This document shows, one piece after another, positions 39,101-54,100 of a stretch of 64,000 bases of DNA; positions within the stretch are counted from its first letter, which is position 1, and each line of letters opens with the position of its first letter. Location: NCBI RefSeq assembly GCF_047663525.1, contig NC_092592.1, positions 26,965,001 to 27,029,000 of the forward strand. The letters are read 5' to 3'. The stretch is from Anas platyrhynchos. Lineage: Eukaryota > Chordata > Aves > Anseriformes > Anatidae. The notes below the pieces were generated by a model. That model searched no databases. It worked only from the letters and a program-made list of their open reading frames with translations, and was not told the origin of the DNA. Both the position numbers and the translations under genes were made by a program.

Positions 39101-42100
39101 CTTCATGCTGAACAGACTAAACCTTCATTTAGCACACACCTGTACAAGCAACTACAGGTGCCAGTGTACAGCATCCTCTCCTGACCCACAGAACTGGCCA
39201 GGACAGAGCCAGATGCTGGCCCTGTCATCCCTACATGTGGGACTTCAGCCCTCACTTGAGGCACAAGCAAGGGAACAAAGTTTGCAGCCCTGGTGGATTT
39301 TGTCACCTTCATAAGGAAATAAAGCTAGAAACAGAAACCTTTTCTGAATTGAAAGAAGAGCTGGTGGGCAAGGTTTGCACTTAAGAACGGTGTACAAGTA
39401 TTAAGACTAACTGCTAAACAAGGACTGAAGTATTTTATTAATAAAAATATTAAATGAGAAATGAAATCTTGAAAGGGGGAAAATCTGAGAAAGTAGCATT
39501 TTTCCAGATAAATGCAACAGTTAAACCAGTTGTTAGCATTACATGGGATTACATGGGTGGCAGTGGGGTGTTAGTTTAAGAATTCACGTCTTTCATATGC
39601 TTTTGTTAAGCTAAACCCAGCAATTAAATGGTAGTTTATACCACATACTGCTTCTGTACCTCACTAATAAAAATATTCACGGTAGCTTCAAGATAAAGCT
39701 CTGCTGTCAACACCCAAAGTCCCTTTTATTCCCAGTCAACCTCTCCAGTACATTTATCTCACTCCTAAGAGTAAAGGGTTTCTAAATGTATGCAAACTGT
39801 GACCATTATAAATATGAAATCTAAAAGTAACTATTGATAGCATTCTTTCACACCTTGAACTAATTAAGACAAGAGTAGTACACCATGTATTTTATGTTTT
39901 CTTTTTTTAAAACAACTAATTCGGTGCTAAAATGCAATCACAGAAAGTCATACCTAGAATTTTCTGAACTTCTAGACTTCCCTCCTTGCCTGTCCCTCCC
40001 CACAACCCTCTTTTTTAAGCTGTGGTTCATGCTAGGAAATATTAACAAAGAACATGCAGTGATTTAAATCAAGCTCATCCTGGTTCATCATCCAAATCAT
40101 TGCTACCCATAAAATAAACCTGTTAGTTAACTTTCCCCTAATTGAAGTGAAAAGTAAATTATATCACAAAGACTCCTCAGACATTTAACTGAACTTGGAT
40201 CTCCACTGAATCCAAGCAGCAGCTAATGGAAAGCTCTGTGGCTAAGCATTAACCTGGCCAAAGTAACAGATATTAGAGTTCTTTACTGCAATAAACCTGT
40301 CTCAGTTTGCAACAATTCTTATTTGGCAGGTGGGATGAAGGTATTTACCAAAGGCACAAACTGAAAGACACATTACTCCAAAGGGTTAACACCAAAACTA
40401 AGTTAAAATTAACATGAGATAAACACATATTTTTAGTTTAAAAAAAAAGTTTTAGAAGATCATAGTAAGTTGCTTTCTCTTACCCATTTCCTGGAGTACT
40501 GGAGCACCCTGGAGAATGACTCAGAGAGGTGCTGCCGGCACAAGGACTCTTCTTAGTGGATAAATCAAGCACGCCGTCTGTAGAGATGAAAGAATCACTT
40601 CAGTGTTTGAAGAAACAGAATCAGCCTCGCTGTCCCTTGACAGAATCACTCCTTTGGGCTAAAGTCATATTTAGCACACAACATTTTAACTTTGTTTTTA
40701 CACGAGTCAAGATTTGGATTTGTTCATGGTTTGGCTTACAAGTAAATCCAGCATTGTCTCCAGAAGTCAGAACAAAATTTAGCATCTGTTTACAAGAGCC
40801 AGAGAACAAATGACTACCTACAAATGACAGCTCAGGACGCAAAGCAGGCTAAGCATAACTAACCCTCAGCAGTCCCAAAAAAAAAAAAACACTCTTCAAA
40901 CTCCTGATACTTTGGGGACTTTAAAATTGTGTTTATTATATATACACAAATCAGTGTTGGATTATTTATATATCTATTTTAAAAATGCAAATAAATGCAG
41001 GAAAATTAATGTGAGAATTTCATATTGGAAACTCACTTTTGAATGAACCCACAGGCACAAATGCAGGACTCCTCACCTGGCAGCTAGCTTCATCCTTTTT
41101 TCCATGTCTCCGATGGATCCCTACTGGCAGGGCTGCCAGTAGGAATTTCCTCTCTACCCTGTCATTTTACTGCCTCCTCTTCCATATACCAAACAGCTTT
41201 TCCTGCTCGACTGCTTCTTCCATCCTGCCCTGGACGCAGTGACTGATGGCACTTCCTTGTGCTCACCCATGCTCCTCTGAGCCCTTACGTAAACCTCTCA
41301 TTTCTAGGCAACAGGAAAGGGAGTCTTTTTTTTTTTTTTTTTGCTGGCAAAGCCTTGTTGCCATTGCACTGAGACATAAAATTCCTGTCATTTTAATAAG
41401 GACAATATTATCTTAGAAGCAGCCCAGCCATCTGAAATTCCTGGAAACTTTGAAACAAGAAATTTGTGGGGCTGAGAGAAATGAAACCTCAAATGAAATG
41501 GGAGCTACACTAGAGCTGCTTGCTCACTAACTCAGGTAAGTGCCACCAAACACAAGAACAACCTACGATGGCTTTCAGATTGCCTCGAGTTCTCATTTGA
41601 TGTATGGAGAAAAAAACAATAGGATAAACAGTGAAACAGACCTAGCTGACAGAAAGCTGTTCCACCCACTGCGTTGGGGAGCTCACCGAAACCCAACCCG
41701 AAGCGAGCAGAGTTGGAGCCTTCCCTCTGAACACTGATACCCTGCTCGGGATACAGTGACCGGCTCAAGTGGCACCTCCTTTTCAAAAGGATGGCCTGAA
41801 CAGCAGGCTGCTGGAGGTGCTTCACCCACCTTCCCTTCAGAAGGAAAGTCACCACTTGCAAGTCCTGGAGGGCAAGCAGGACCAGCCTCACGCCCTGAGG
41901 GAGAAGCTGACAAACTAGCTTCTTCCCCTCAGTCCTTGAGAACAGAAACATACCAAAAAGCACCACCAGTGGTCTTCCACGACAGCCTCTTAAGCCTCTC
42001 GTTAGCAAGTCTGGCAAACCCCCTTCCCAATTACATTAAATGTAAATTGGAAAAAAAATAATTACATCAGCAAACAGATCCCTGCAGAAGTTAATATGCA

Positions 42101-45100
42101 CATGTTCTAATTCCGTAACAAGTATAATGAACATTATAAATTATCTCGGAGCTTTTTCGTCTCTAAAGAACAGTTCGTGTATATCCTTTCTTCTCTACAA
42201 AACCCTCCAACTAAAAAAAAAGCAAAACACCAGAAGCAGAACTAATTCTCTCCTTTACTCTTTCAGGGAAAGGCTTCAAAATGGGAACAGTTTAACATTT
42301 ATAAACATGCATGCAAAAAAGACACTCGTTAATTACATTTATTATAACATTAACTAGAAATAAAAGCCTTTCAGCTAAACACAGAGGGCCTCCCTTTCAA
42401 AAGTGCCATATAACCTTGCACTGCAATTTGGTAACTGACGTGTGGCGACAACTTGCAATTATAAGTGTAATAAGTGTCCAGATGTCCCATCGCAATATTG
42501 TCAGACACGAGAAATTGACCTTCTTACAAGAGACTTCATAAACTTCAGTTCAACAACAAAGGATAAAGCGATATTTACAACTAGGTACCAGCTAGCTACA
42601 GGTTTTGCTTTGGTTGTGTTTTTTTTTTGGTTTTTTTTTAAGGCATCTTTTCAACTCGAGGATGGATAGCCTACCTTGTATTTAGTAGCATGGTTTCAGA
42701 CATTTATTAACACGTTTCTAAAGAAGGGTAAAGAGGCTAAGTCCAACGCCATCAGTAAGATAGCTTCTGACAACTTCTATTCCACATTTGCAGAAAAAAA
42801 ACACTTGCATACTCTAATCACTCGCAGAATTTGCTTGTTAAAAACATTTTTTGATGGAAAGCAAGGTTTTCACTCTAAAACAAGCCCTGCAACACTGTAA
42901 CAAGTTATTCAATCTGTGCTTTGCTGAACAAGTCTATTTTTAAGGTAGAAAAAAATACTTTTCCAAATGCACAAATCAGGAAGTTTTGGACAGTTTGCGG
43001 TATCATTTTTGCAGCTTTCACAAAGCAATTTGTAGAAAAATTTAAAAAGATACTGCTTTAATGCTACAACCACAAAGAAAATAAATGCCATCAGTCCTTC
43101 AGTCAGAGTCTGTACTGATCTTCAGAAAGGAGACAATTTTCAGGACCACATGGTCTTGTCTTACCAGCAAGCGTGCAGCCTATTTTGACAGACTGTTTCT
43201 CATAGCTCCCAGCAGCAACAGCACATTTGAAACCAGAGGTTAGAGTATGTCCTGCCTTTTACCCTTCTTCAGAAAAATCACTCATGCCTATCAGCCTACA
43301 TCCTTTCAAGATGTATTTTCTCTGCCAGCCTCATCCAGCTGGTCATTATTTTATTTTAATACATCTAATGCTTTTCCACTTCACATTTTACATAAAATTG
43401 CAAACTTCTACTCGTTTGTTTGCGCAACAAGAATGCCATTCATGGATTGCCACAGGATGCAAGACACTGGTAAGAGTCCTACCTTGTTCACTAGGTTCTG
43501 ACTGAGACTTTCTGACAGTAAGGTCCAGAGGTGAGTCTTGGTCAGCCATGAGAAGTTTGCTGAGCACAGGGTTCTGAGCAGTTGCAGCCGTGGGAGAGGA
43601 GGCGACCAGAGATGCTTTCAGCAGGCTTTGGTTCTTTGTGCTATTGGGCTGGCTGGAGTCCTGAGTAGAGCTATTTTTTGAGGTATATTCAGCAGCAAAC
43701 TGTCGGATCATTCGCTGCATGATCTCACGGGCCACTAGGGGAATATTGGGGTCAGAGACCCTAGGACTGTCTGCAAACATTAGAGATTGTTTTTTTAAGG
43801 AAGCACTTTAAGTAAAACAGATTTTACATTAAGTCATTGTTTATTTAAAAAAAGTCAAGGATAAATTAGTTTCTGTAGAATATGTATTTAAGTCTTAGAA
43901 CACCTGAACAAGAACCAGTGCTAATTCTGGTACAACCTTCCCAAAATAACAGTTTCCTATGAGATCTATAAAAACCTCATCTTTTGTTTTCAATATATCT
44001 GGCCAGACCTTTAAAAGGTGTGAAAATGGAAAAGAGAGCTAGACCCATGAAGAGAAGTACCAAGTAATGAAGTTCATTGCAAAAACATTGAACAGGTTAT
44101 TCAGTGGAAGAATTGAATAACTTACCTGCAACTACAGAAGAGGAAAGGGGGAAGAACAGAGTTGCAGCGGTCCCCTATGGAATTACTGGGAAATAAAGCC
44201 CTATATTTCTGATTCTTCAAAATAATTCACATGAAGATCATGTGTCTTCCATCTCATCCTATCTACTGCTACACTAAAATGCATCAGGTATTATTCAAAG
44301 AATTTTCCCCATACACAAAAAGCAAGAGGTATCAAATTAAAACTAATTCTATTTCTAGAAGACTTGCTAAAAATACTGGTATGGAATGAGAAATGGAACA
44401 GGTAGAAGTCTACCCCTGCCCTTTTTTATTTTCATGAAAGAGCATCTAAATGCAAAACTATCTGGAAATATGGGCAACACAAACATATTCAAGTGAATTA
44501 CTATTTTAGAGCAGTAGCAATTCATGATGTCAAAGTAAATCCACAGCTCCTACATCACAGATTGTGTCTTACAACTTCCTCCCAAGCATTGATGTTTTAT
44601 TCTGGCCAAATCAGGGTGTTTTTTTCCTGTTGATTATTATTTTATTTTTTTTTTTTTAGGTTCCAGAAATGGCTCAAAAGGTTTGATTTTCTACTTCTGG
44701 AAAAGCATTCAGAGAAAATTGTGCAGAAGATGACCAAGTAAATCTAAAATCCACACTCAAAAAGGAACAACAGAAAAGTGTGTTGTTTTGTTTTTATTTT
44801 TTGAAAAAGATTGCCCAGGTTGAAAGGCAATTTATCAAGATTGAGCTATTAGAAACATTTACTAAATCACCTGTTGGATATTAGTGTTAATTTGTCTTTT
44901 GCCACCATTTTTGACAAAAATGCATCAATCCAACAACCAGCTTCCAAGTTATCTATAAAAGCCGGCTGACACCAAGGTTTGAGTGTGGAGCTGCTCACAA
45001 AGCAGGGAGCCACAGCAAGCAGCTACTCTGTTTCTTGGTGAAAAAAAATCATACTGAGCTTTGAACACCTATCAAGCCTGAATTCCTTCCTGTTAGGGTC

Positions 45101-48100
45101 AGCTTTCTAAATCTAAGATCTTAGACAGTTACGATGCATAATCTTATCTTATAGGAATGGTATCTTAGAGGGTACAGTAGCTGTAAATTTCTTGGCTGTG
45201 TATGCAAATAGTTAATCATTTTATTGTGAAGCTTATAGGATATTTGTTTTTATTGTTGCTAAGCACATGACACACCAAAAGTTCTAATAAATCATCAAGA
45301 GACAAGCCAAGCTTAAATTTAGGTGTTTATATTCTCACCTTCTTCCCAAGTGATCCATAAGGGCGAGCTGTAACAGGGAAGAAGCACAGAAACTTTGTCC
45401 AGCAAGTGTGACATTTCTTCCGTTTTCTAAGCTCTCAACACGTCCTGCTGAAGGACATGTGAAAGGCTCTAAGAAAGCCTAGAAGGGCACAAACCACTGT
45501 TCTGATCACACCGATGCCAACTATTTGGCATGTGCTTTTAATGTCTACATGTTGCAGCATGAACGCTCTGCGTAACTTACATTTTCCAAAGAATCATGCC
45601 TTTACAGTGCCCCCACATTCACCTGTACAATTCAATAGTGCTTACAGCTAAAGTTATTTCCAAATTCAGGGAGAAAATATTGTGCATGCCTACAGCCATG
45701 CATCTTTCTAATCTGCAACTTCAAAGAAACAGCACAGACCAACTACTAGGGCTTTCTAGTGCTGCTCAAAATAAATTCAATAATTCAGGACACTAATTTT
45801 TGAAGCAGAAGGGTAGTTACCTAGACATTAAAGGCTTCTTGCTCAATAGAGAGTCTGAATTTTAAATGTCAAGAATTAAAGCTGTTCAAAAGCGAGTGCA
45901 AAATATTTGCTGGTGCCTCTGCAGTGTTACTGGAAATCAACAGAATGTTTATTTTGATTCCAAGTATCTAGTTTCTTTGAAAAAAAAAATAAATAACTAA
46001 GGTATAGAGATAAATACAGGCAACATTTACCTACTCTAAGTTGTCTACTAAAGTAGCGCATCTGAGCTTTAAAGCCTCAATAGCCTTTGTGTGTTTTATC
46101 TATACTGAAATCTTAAAAGGGAAGCACCAACTGAAAAAGGTATGATTTCATTAAACCATCAGGAGAAGGTCCTATCCTGCCCCAATGTAAAGGTCTGATC
46201 AAACAGCTAGATACTACCACTCTGCTTTCACTGCAATTATGAATATTTGATAGAAGCATTAGTGAGTCGGAGTGCCATGGGCACAAAGCAGAGCAAGTAG
46301 ATAAGATTAATGGACAGTAAGCCTGTTCAGAAAGTTTGCTGATACTGCTCGTTGTCTATGTGTGTTAAGCACATGAGTTCGTGTCCTTGACATGTAATAG
46401 GCATGCATCCATTCACAGAACATCTGCATGTCCCCCAGTCCACGGGGGCTACAAAAATACCAGACTCAGATGTTACTGGCAGTGAGGATGGAAAGAAAAT
46501 AAATAAATTCTGGCCTGAAGCCAGGAGAGCTGAGTACCTCTGAGCAACGCAGGAGCATCAGAACTCTACCATTCTTTGTGTCCTCTTTGGTATGACACTG
46601 CCTGGGGATCTTATGGCAATGGCATGAGTTAAAATAACCTTTTAAGCAATCTAAATACAGCCAAGCTGGACAGTGATGCATTAAGGATTCGGAACTGACT
46701 TCCTGCCAGGCTCCTTCCCCTCCCTTATTGCTCCTGCACCAAGAACAGCTCCGCCAGAGAAAAGAAAACAAGAGTATATTTAAAAAAAATGTCAGAGATT
46801 CTTAGTCATCTGAAGCGATTTCAATATCCTCATTCCGTGTATCTGACCACAGAGAAAGCATGACATTATTTTCCTTCCAATAGGAAAGTATGCCGTTCGC
46901 ATGAAACGCACACAGGTCACACAAAACTTTAAGCTCAACATTAAAGGGATGAGATATTTAACAAAACATTTGGGAGTGCCGAAAAGGCATTTCCTCACAA
47001 CCACCATCACCACCAGAAAACTGAAGGGGAAAAAAAAAGTGTATATATATATATACATATTATTATTTTTTTTAAACTGTTCTGGATTTAAAGTGAGATG
47101 GGATAAATTCAAAAGCAAAAGGAAACATTAACCTTAAAAGAAAAAAGCCACTGAAAAGACAGACTTGGAATAAAAGCATTATCTGAGCTATCAGTAGTAA
47201 TGCAATAACTATCCCTCCTACCATCCTACATGCTTGTGTATTCCACGCAATTCATCATACTACACAGTTTTTATTTATTCATTTGAGCCATAAAAGAAAG
47301 GCTAAAATACTGTTATCTGCTTTAAACACCTTTAAATATTTTGGTCACTGTGAGGCTGGGCTGAAGACTGGCTACAGCAATTTCTAATTTGTTAAACTGA
47401 AGCCTTCATTGTCCCCCAGCAGACAGGTTGGAATTACTGATTTGGCAGATTTTCTCACACATGGGTTAGACTGATAAGTACAATGCACTTTCACTCAGGA
47501 TGCACTTGGATGCAACCTCCAGATTCCTGTTTCTCAGGTTGGCAGAAAACAGTGAAATGAGTTTTGTGCCTTCTTAAGAGTGTAGTTTAACTGATGTAAC
47601 TCTCCAGAACAGATTTACAGTTTTCCAACACTGAGCTACTATTATTGATCTCAGTATATTTTATAGTACTGATTTTCCAGTTCTTTTGCTGATCACTTTT
47701 TGAATTTTCCATTTACACCCTTCTGCACAATTCCTACTATATTTTGTATTGTGGATTGCTGGGGTGGGGGGTGGAAATTGCCACAGACCACAGTGAGAAG
47801 ACTGCTGACCTCCTAAAAAAACACCCTGCGTTAATACAGATCCCTAAAATTAAAAAATTTAATAAAAACAAGAAAATCCCACCTACCATCACCACTCCCC
47901 CTTCTTCCAGATAGCCCAGTCACCTAAACGTTGGCTTCAGAGGAGTTCTGCTGGGTAAGAATCAAGTAATTCCTCCAAAATTGTAAGAACACTAGTGTTC
48001 TTGTGTTGAGTTTTACTTTAGGGTTAAATGTATTATGCTCTCTTCCTCTTTCCCAAGACCACACTGTTGTACTGCTACATTATTTAAGAATCCATTTGCA

Positions 48101-51100
48101 CTCATGGTAAATACACATAAAGAAGATAACTGACAAATACTGAACATGCAATGACAACTTGAACATCTGACTTGGTACCCAAATCACATACAAAAAGACA
48201 AGCAAAAAGGCAAGAGATATCATTTCCAATCCCCCCATCAAAACCAACCTTTTCTGTAAAAGACTGCATTGAGGAACTCTTCCGCTTGCCTTTCAAAACG
48301 AATGATTTTTGCTTGCTCTTGTCTAAGCAGAGCTTCTTGTCCAGCTTCCGAGGCTGGCTCATCCAGACTGACTAAGTGCTCCTGCAAAGATATTTAATAT
48401 TTGTAAGATCTTCCTGACTCCAAAACAAAGAAAGTTCCTTAGGCATTAACTATTTTACTAAATTCAAGGCTTTGTCAGACACTCAGCACAGAGGTGAATC
48501 TATTTAAATTGAGACTTGAATTTTGACTACGCCAGAACATCCTGCTTTGCCTTGGTTTCCTGCCATAAATGCAGCAGAAGACTGAAAGATTTGATACCAT
48601 TATAGGACATAACAGCCCAGCATAAAGAAGATTTAGATATTTTACCACATCTGGCTGCAAATCACATAGCTAACATTTGTTCTTCAGCTATTACTTTTGC
48701 TTCCGTAGAAAAGGAAACATCGAGGGCAAAATACAGAAAAAAATCACCTTAATTTACACAGCTTTCATCCCAATTGAGCAAGAAATGACCAAGCATTGGT
48801 AACAAACAGGTTCTTTGTGAAGAGACTCAGCAGTGACTACTTTTAAGTGAAATCAACAGAAATTCACTGCTTACAACATCCGCAATGAATTAAAGTTCAT
48901 TCTTTCAAACAAGCGGAAGCAACTGAGTTATTTCGAATATTTCAAAACGGGTCTTTTAACTAGGATCATTAAATCCTGTGAGATGCCAAAATAAATTACC
49001 TTTTTTTTTTTTTTTTTTTTTAAATACAACTCAAGAAACTGGAAGACAATGGTTACAAAAATCCTGAATGCCTGGATTTCCCCACCCATCCTCCTTCCTC
49101 GTTTCTTTCTCTTCAATGCCTTATTCCCGCTCAGGAGAATAATCCCTTTCGGGGCCCTTTCCTCCCACTTTCATTTTAAGCAATATTGAAGTTACCTGTA
49201 TTTACCTACTGCAGGAATGCATACACAACCACTCTTTGGGTTTAGGGAGTGTTTTGTTTTGTTAACCTTTACATAGTATCAGTTACCATAATACCTCGGC
49301 TGTAACTGGCTTTTTGGCCTCTAACGTTCGAATTGATTTCTGATTCCTGTTCTCGTGGGGCTAGGAGGGAAGGCGAAAACTGGCAATTCACTTACAGTTC
49401 ACAATAAATGAAAGGAAGACAAAAAAGAAGTCATTCTTAATTTTGTAACGCCTCAACTTTGAATAGGTTTAATGAAACGAGGTTACATAATCAGCCTACA
49501 GTAAATTAACGAACGCAGCAGTCACATGAACGACGTGCAAAGGGTAATAATATGAACCAGCGTGGACTCTGGCCTGGCAACATGGGCACACGCTGTGAGA
49601 TTTGTAGCGTAACAGCTTCCAAAACTTCTCCCTCAAAAATAAGGGGGAGATACTCTACCAGGCAGTAGTTTGTGCTAAATCCAAAGGCGAGGAGCATGCA
49701 ATGACAGAGGTTAGCAAAGCACGCCCGCCACGAAGGCACCGTTCTGCAGAACTCAAGCTCCCCAAGTGCCTGATGCTGGTTTTTATACCACCGAATCCAG
49801 GCTTGCTCTTAAACCTACCGGTTCCCGTAGGAAAGACTAGTGCTTTTGACTCTTTAGGAGACTGAACTTGAACTGGGTGGTTAACTACAGAGACAGCTTC
49901 ACTCCTGTGCCAGGTACACCTGTACCTGGTGCTCCTGCCCTTCACAGGCACTTTATGAACACGTTGAACATGCAGTTACACTTTTCTCATACTTCAGAGA
50001 CATGAAGCATCAGTACAGGATGTCACAATGAAAATAGAGGTGGAAAGTCAACCCAATATTTTTTCTAAGTTATTCTTTAGGCGAGACATTATAGAACACG
50101 CTTGCTTTGTTTTTCCAAGCTGTGTTTCCACGTCCAACAATGTTGAGCCCGGAATCTGTCCTGCCATCCCCCTTCAGCCATGATGAGGATAATTGCAAAC
50201 CTAACTCAGTTTGCGTAAAAAGGAGACATTTGTGCAAATTAACTAACAGCAGACCTAATCTAGATGCTGCAGAAGCTTTAGCACAATCACTGCAATATCT
50301 AAGCATTTAAACCAAACTTTTTTACTTTTGTTTTACTTTAAAGGGAATCTCTGCAATCTGATGGCACAGATTTGGATAGATAAGATCCATTACAGTTAAT
50401 TAGCACCCTCTGGCTAGGGTACCACAAGCCATTGCAAAAAAAAGCTCTTTCAATTCAAAGGACAAACAAGAGAATTAGAAAAAAAAGGCAATATTAAGGC
50501 AATATCAGCTTGATGTGATACTCTGCCCTTTGGCAGACTATAACTCTGGAAGAAGCCTAAAACAAAAGTAATCCTCATCCAACACAAGGCATCTCACATT
50601 TTCCTAGTACTTTTTGCAATTAAGACGTTACACAGCAAGGATCACACCAGCCTCAGTAGAAACTCTATGGAAACAGTTTGGCAGCAGCACGCCTCACCAT
50701 GAACAAGTGTACTCGTGTTATTCATGTACAGGTAACACATGAAGAGCACAATTTAATTGACCTAGACTAACCAAAACTGGACATTTTTTACATAGAGAAG
50801 GAATGATGAAAATAGAGATAGCCAGGAGAAAAAAAACACACCTGCAAGCAGCTTACTCTGGTGAATGGCTGAGTAAAGGATCATTTGATGTGCATCCAGG
50901 AGAACAGGGGAGTAGCAAGGGAGCACACTGCCGAGTTCTTACCTCTCATACTAAGGACCATGCATCTTTCATTGTATGAATTTTTATTATTGTCCAAGAC
51001 AACAGAATGTAAAGAAATAGTTATACAGAGTCAGATTTAACCCTATGCACAGGGGAAAAAAAAAGAATCTTCAGCTGCTCTCTGGCATCTTCAGATCAGT

Positions 51101-54100
51101 ATTGACCACATAAGACAAAATTTATGAGAAAGATTCCTGTTTACTGCACTTTTAGGTTTTCTTATCACTTGTGTCAAAGTTATTCCAGCAATTTTTGCAG
51201 CTGGTTAGCTCCTCAGCGAAAATTCACAAGCTTTGACACTAATTATTTGTGATTATTATTCAAAGTCTACTTCCAAAAGTCTTTTTTTGTTTGTTTGTTT
51301 TGATTTTCCATCATTTTCCCCAACAAACATTTCTATCTGCTATCTTCAGTCTTATCCTCTCACTCTAATCCAGAATCATATCAAAGTTTTCAGTACCCCC
51401 ATGCAGGTAGCAGCAATTAATATTGCTGAGAGACCACCTAATCCTGGACATCCCAGTCCTGTCAGCACTACCCTCCTTGCAGGTAGCATAGATACAGCAA
51501 ATGCAAACTCTAAATTGCTGGTGTGAAGACAGAATATGAGATCATCCCTACCTATCTTCCTGCAGAAAACACAAAGAGGCTTCCCACAGACCACCTGCGG
51601 CTGTCAGGCCAACACAGGGTCCCGAGGACACAGCATGGGCTCCCAGCCCTCCCAAGGCAGGATCAGGAACATTTCAGCATCCCTAGATTGCCTTCTGCAA
51701 CACTTCCTTGTACAGTCTTTTTAACTCTTAGCCAGTGCACAGTGGAATATTATTTTCTGTAGATGAGTTTTAAGTACACCTGGGACACAATGCCTTCCTT
51801 CTACGTTCAGGAATAAACCTCAGCCTGTCTTAAAACAAAAACAGACAAGCAAAAACCCCACACCAAATAAACAACAGAAACACAACCTAGTCATTCCGAT
51901 TGCTTGTGCTTCCACACTACTCGTTTCCTTTCCACCTCTCTCAAAACACGATGTCCAGCTGAGGCTTCACTAGCACTCAGGCAAGAGAAGAATTTCCTCT
52001 CCAGGTATTAAGACAAATGCCTCTCTTGATAGATCCCCCCAAACAGTTGGCTGCTGTTACAGCGCTATCACGTTTCAGACATCTGTAACTGGTGACTTGA
52101 CAAAAACAGGTTTCAGTCTGTCCCGTTTCTCAAATTTATCAAGATCATTTTCAATTTTGTGCACGCCATTTGAAGCACCTGCAACCGTTCTCAGCTTGGC
52201 ATCACCTAAAAATTCAGATGGTTTAATTACTTTTAAGACAACCCTCACTTACTGAGGATGCGAGCTTTTATAGTAAGAGCCAGTATTGAGTACTGAGTTC
52301 CTCATTAACCAAGATGACTGATTTGTCAGATTTATCAAACTCCAAGCAAATTTAATTTAACTGATCCATGGATATTGAATATCATTTATTATCTATAGTA
52401 AGAAAAATCACATTCAGCTGAAATACAATATGCTTACATTCACATTTACACACAAGCAAAGCAAACCCAGCCGGAGATTATCACCAACAGCCTCTTCGGG
52501 TTTTAGCCTCTATATCTAATTATTTAAAGTCATCCAATAAAAAAATTGCCACTATCAATGCATGATTTTCTCTTTTAAAGTGATGAAATCCACTAAAAAC
52601 GTTTTACAGCATCTTGCAGCACACCTAAGATTTCCATACACAGTCTAAGACCTTCTAAAGCAACCAGAAATCGTAACAGGTCTGCAACTTCAACTGATTT
52701 TCAGACAATTCTTTTGCCGTCATCAATTATCCTATGAGTTAATGCTTTAAATGACAGCAGTAGCTTCTTTCCAGATTACCCAGACAATGAGAACTGAGCT
52801 GCATGGAAAGTGGCTACGTTGCTCCACAGCGAAAGGACACCGCATTCAGAGGCTGTTATTATGACTAATCATAATCAAATAATAGCATAATATTAGCTTT
52901 AGATGTTTAAGGCAATTACTTCTAAGCTTTCAAAAATACCCAAATTGTTTGAGGATTCAGAGTTCCTCTGATACGACTCCTTCACGTGCTGTACACCACC
53001 ACACATCTTCACAATCAGGAGAGCTGTCAGAGGCCCTTACAGCAGAGCTGGGGTATTTTATGGTGCTTCAAACACCAGGCTCACCCTTCTGCCATCAGCA
53101 ACGGGAGGCTCCAGAACACGTTCCAGAAGTCATTTTCTCTCTTGCTGTTTTTATAGCTTAAATATATCTATAAAATAGTTAATGTGCTTAGAGTATTATC
53201 CTTCTTGTTCTGCTCTCACCAACTAATGAGATTAGAGTCGTTCCCCTCCCCTTTTATTTTTTTATTTAAACAAAAAGTACAAATTCCTTTACGTAGCTTT
53301 AGACAGCTGCATTTTTTTCTCCAAAGGAATATACTCAAATTAAGCCTTCTTTAAAGATTCATTTCCCAATTTCCTCTTATTACTGCTGCTTTTCTCTGAC
53401 CTTATCTATCTGCATCTTTTTACAAAAATATCTGGAAGTAGGCTTGAGCTTTGCATACTAGCACGTGGCAGGCAAGGCTACTGCCTTTGACACAACCATT
53501 CTAGATGGAGCCACAGATTTCTTCTGCAGTCACAGCTCTGTCAGTTTTCTTAACAAGCCACACTGAAAAATTAAGAACCATAATTAGGAAGTCAAATATA
53601 GTTAAAGTTCAATCCAGCTGAATTGATAGATCTTATCTGTACCACAGCCTTTTAGAAGGAAAAGGGACAAGACAAATAAAACCAACCACACGTCTTAAAT
53701 CTTCCCCGAGAAGGATGAAGCCCAGAGGGAGCTGGGAATTACCACATTTGCAGATTAGCCAACTGAGAGTTCACTGGGTTTGGCCCCACCGAATGCGATC
53801 TGTTTCCTTTCACTGCGAGCACGCCGCTGGAGCTGCTAACTTTGTACTTTGTCGCTCAGTGCCCATGAGCACCCCTGCACACAGACACGTGCTGAGGGCC
53901 TGCTGGCAGCTCCTGAGCTAGCTAGCTGCTCTCTCGGATCACACAACTCAAGCTATCGTGCTGTTGTGTTTTGTTTTCTATAATGGAAGAAAAAAAATCC
54001 AGTTTCTAAAAGCTTTACGTATCTGCATACAACCCTTTGGATATGGGCAAAAATGTGTCTGGGAGATTTTAGCTCCTGACTCAGCATGTATTTTACATTC

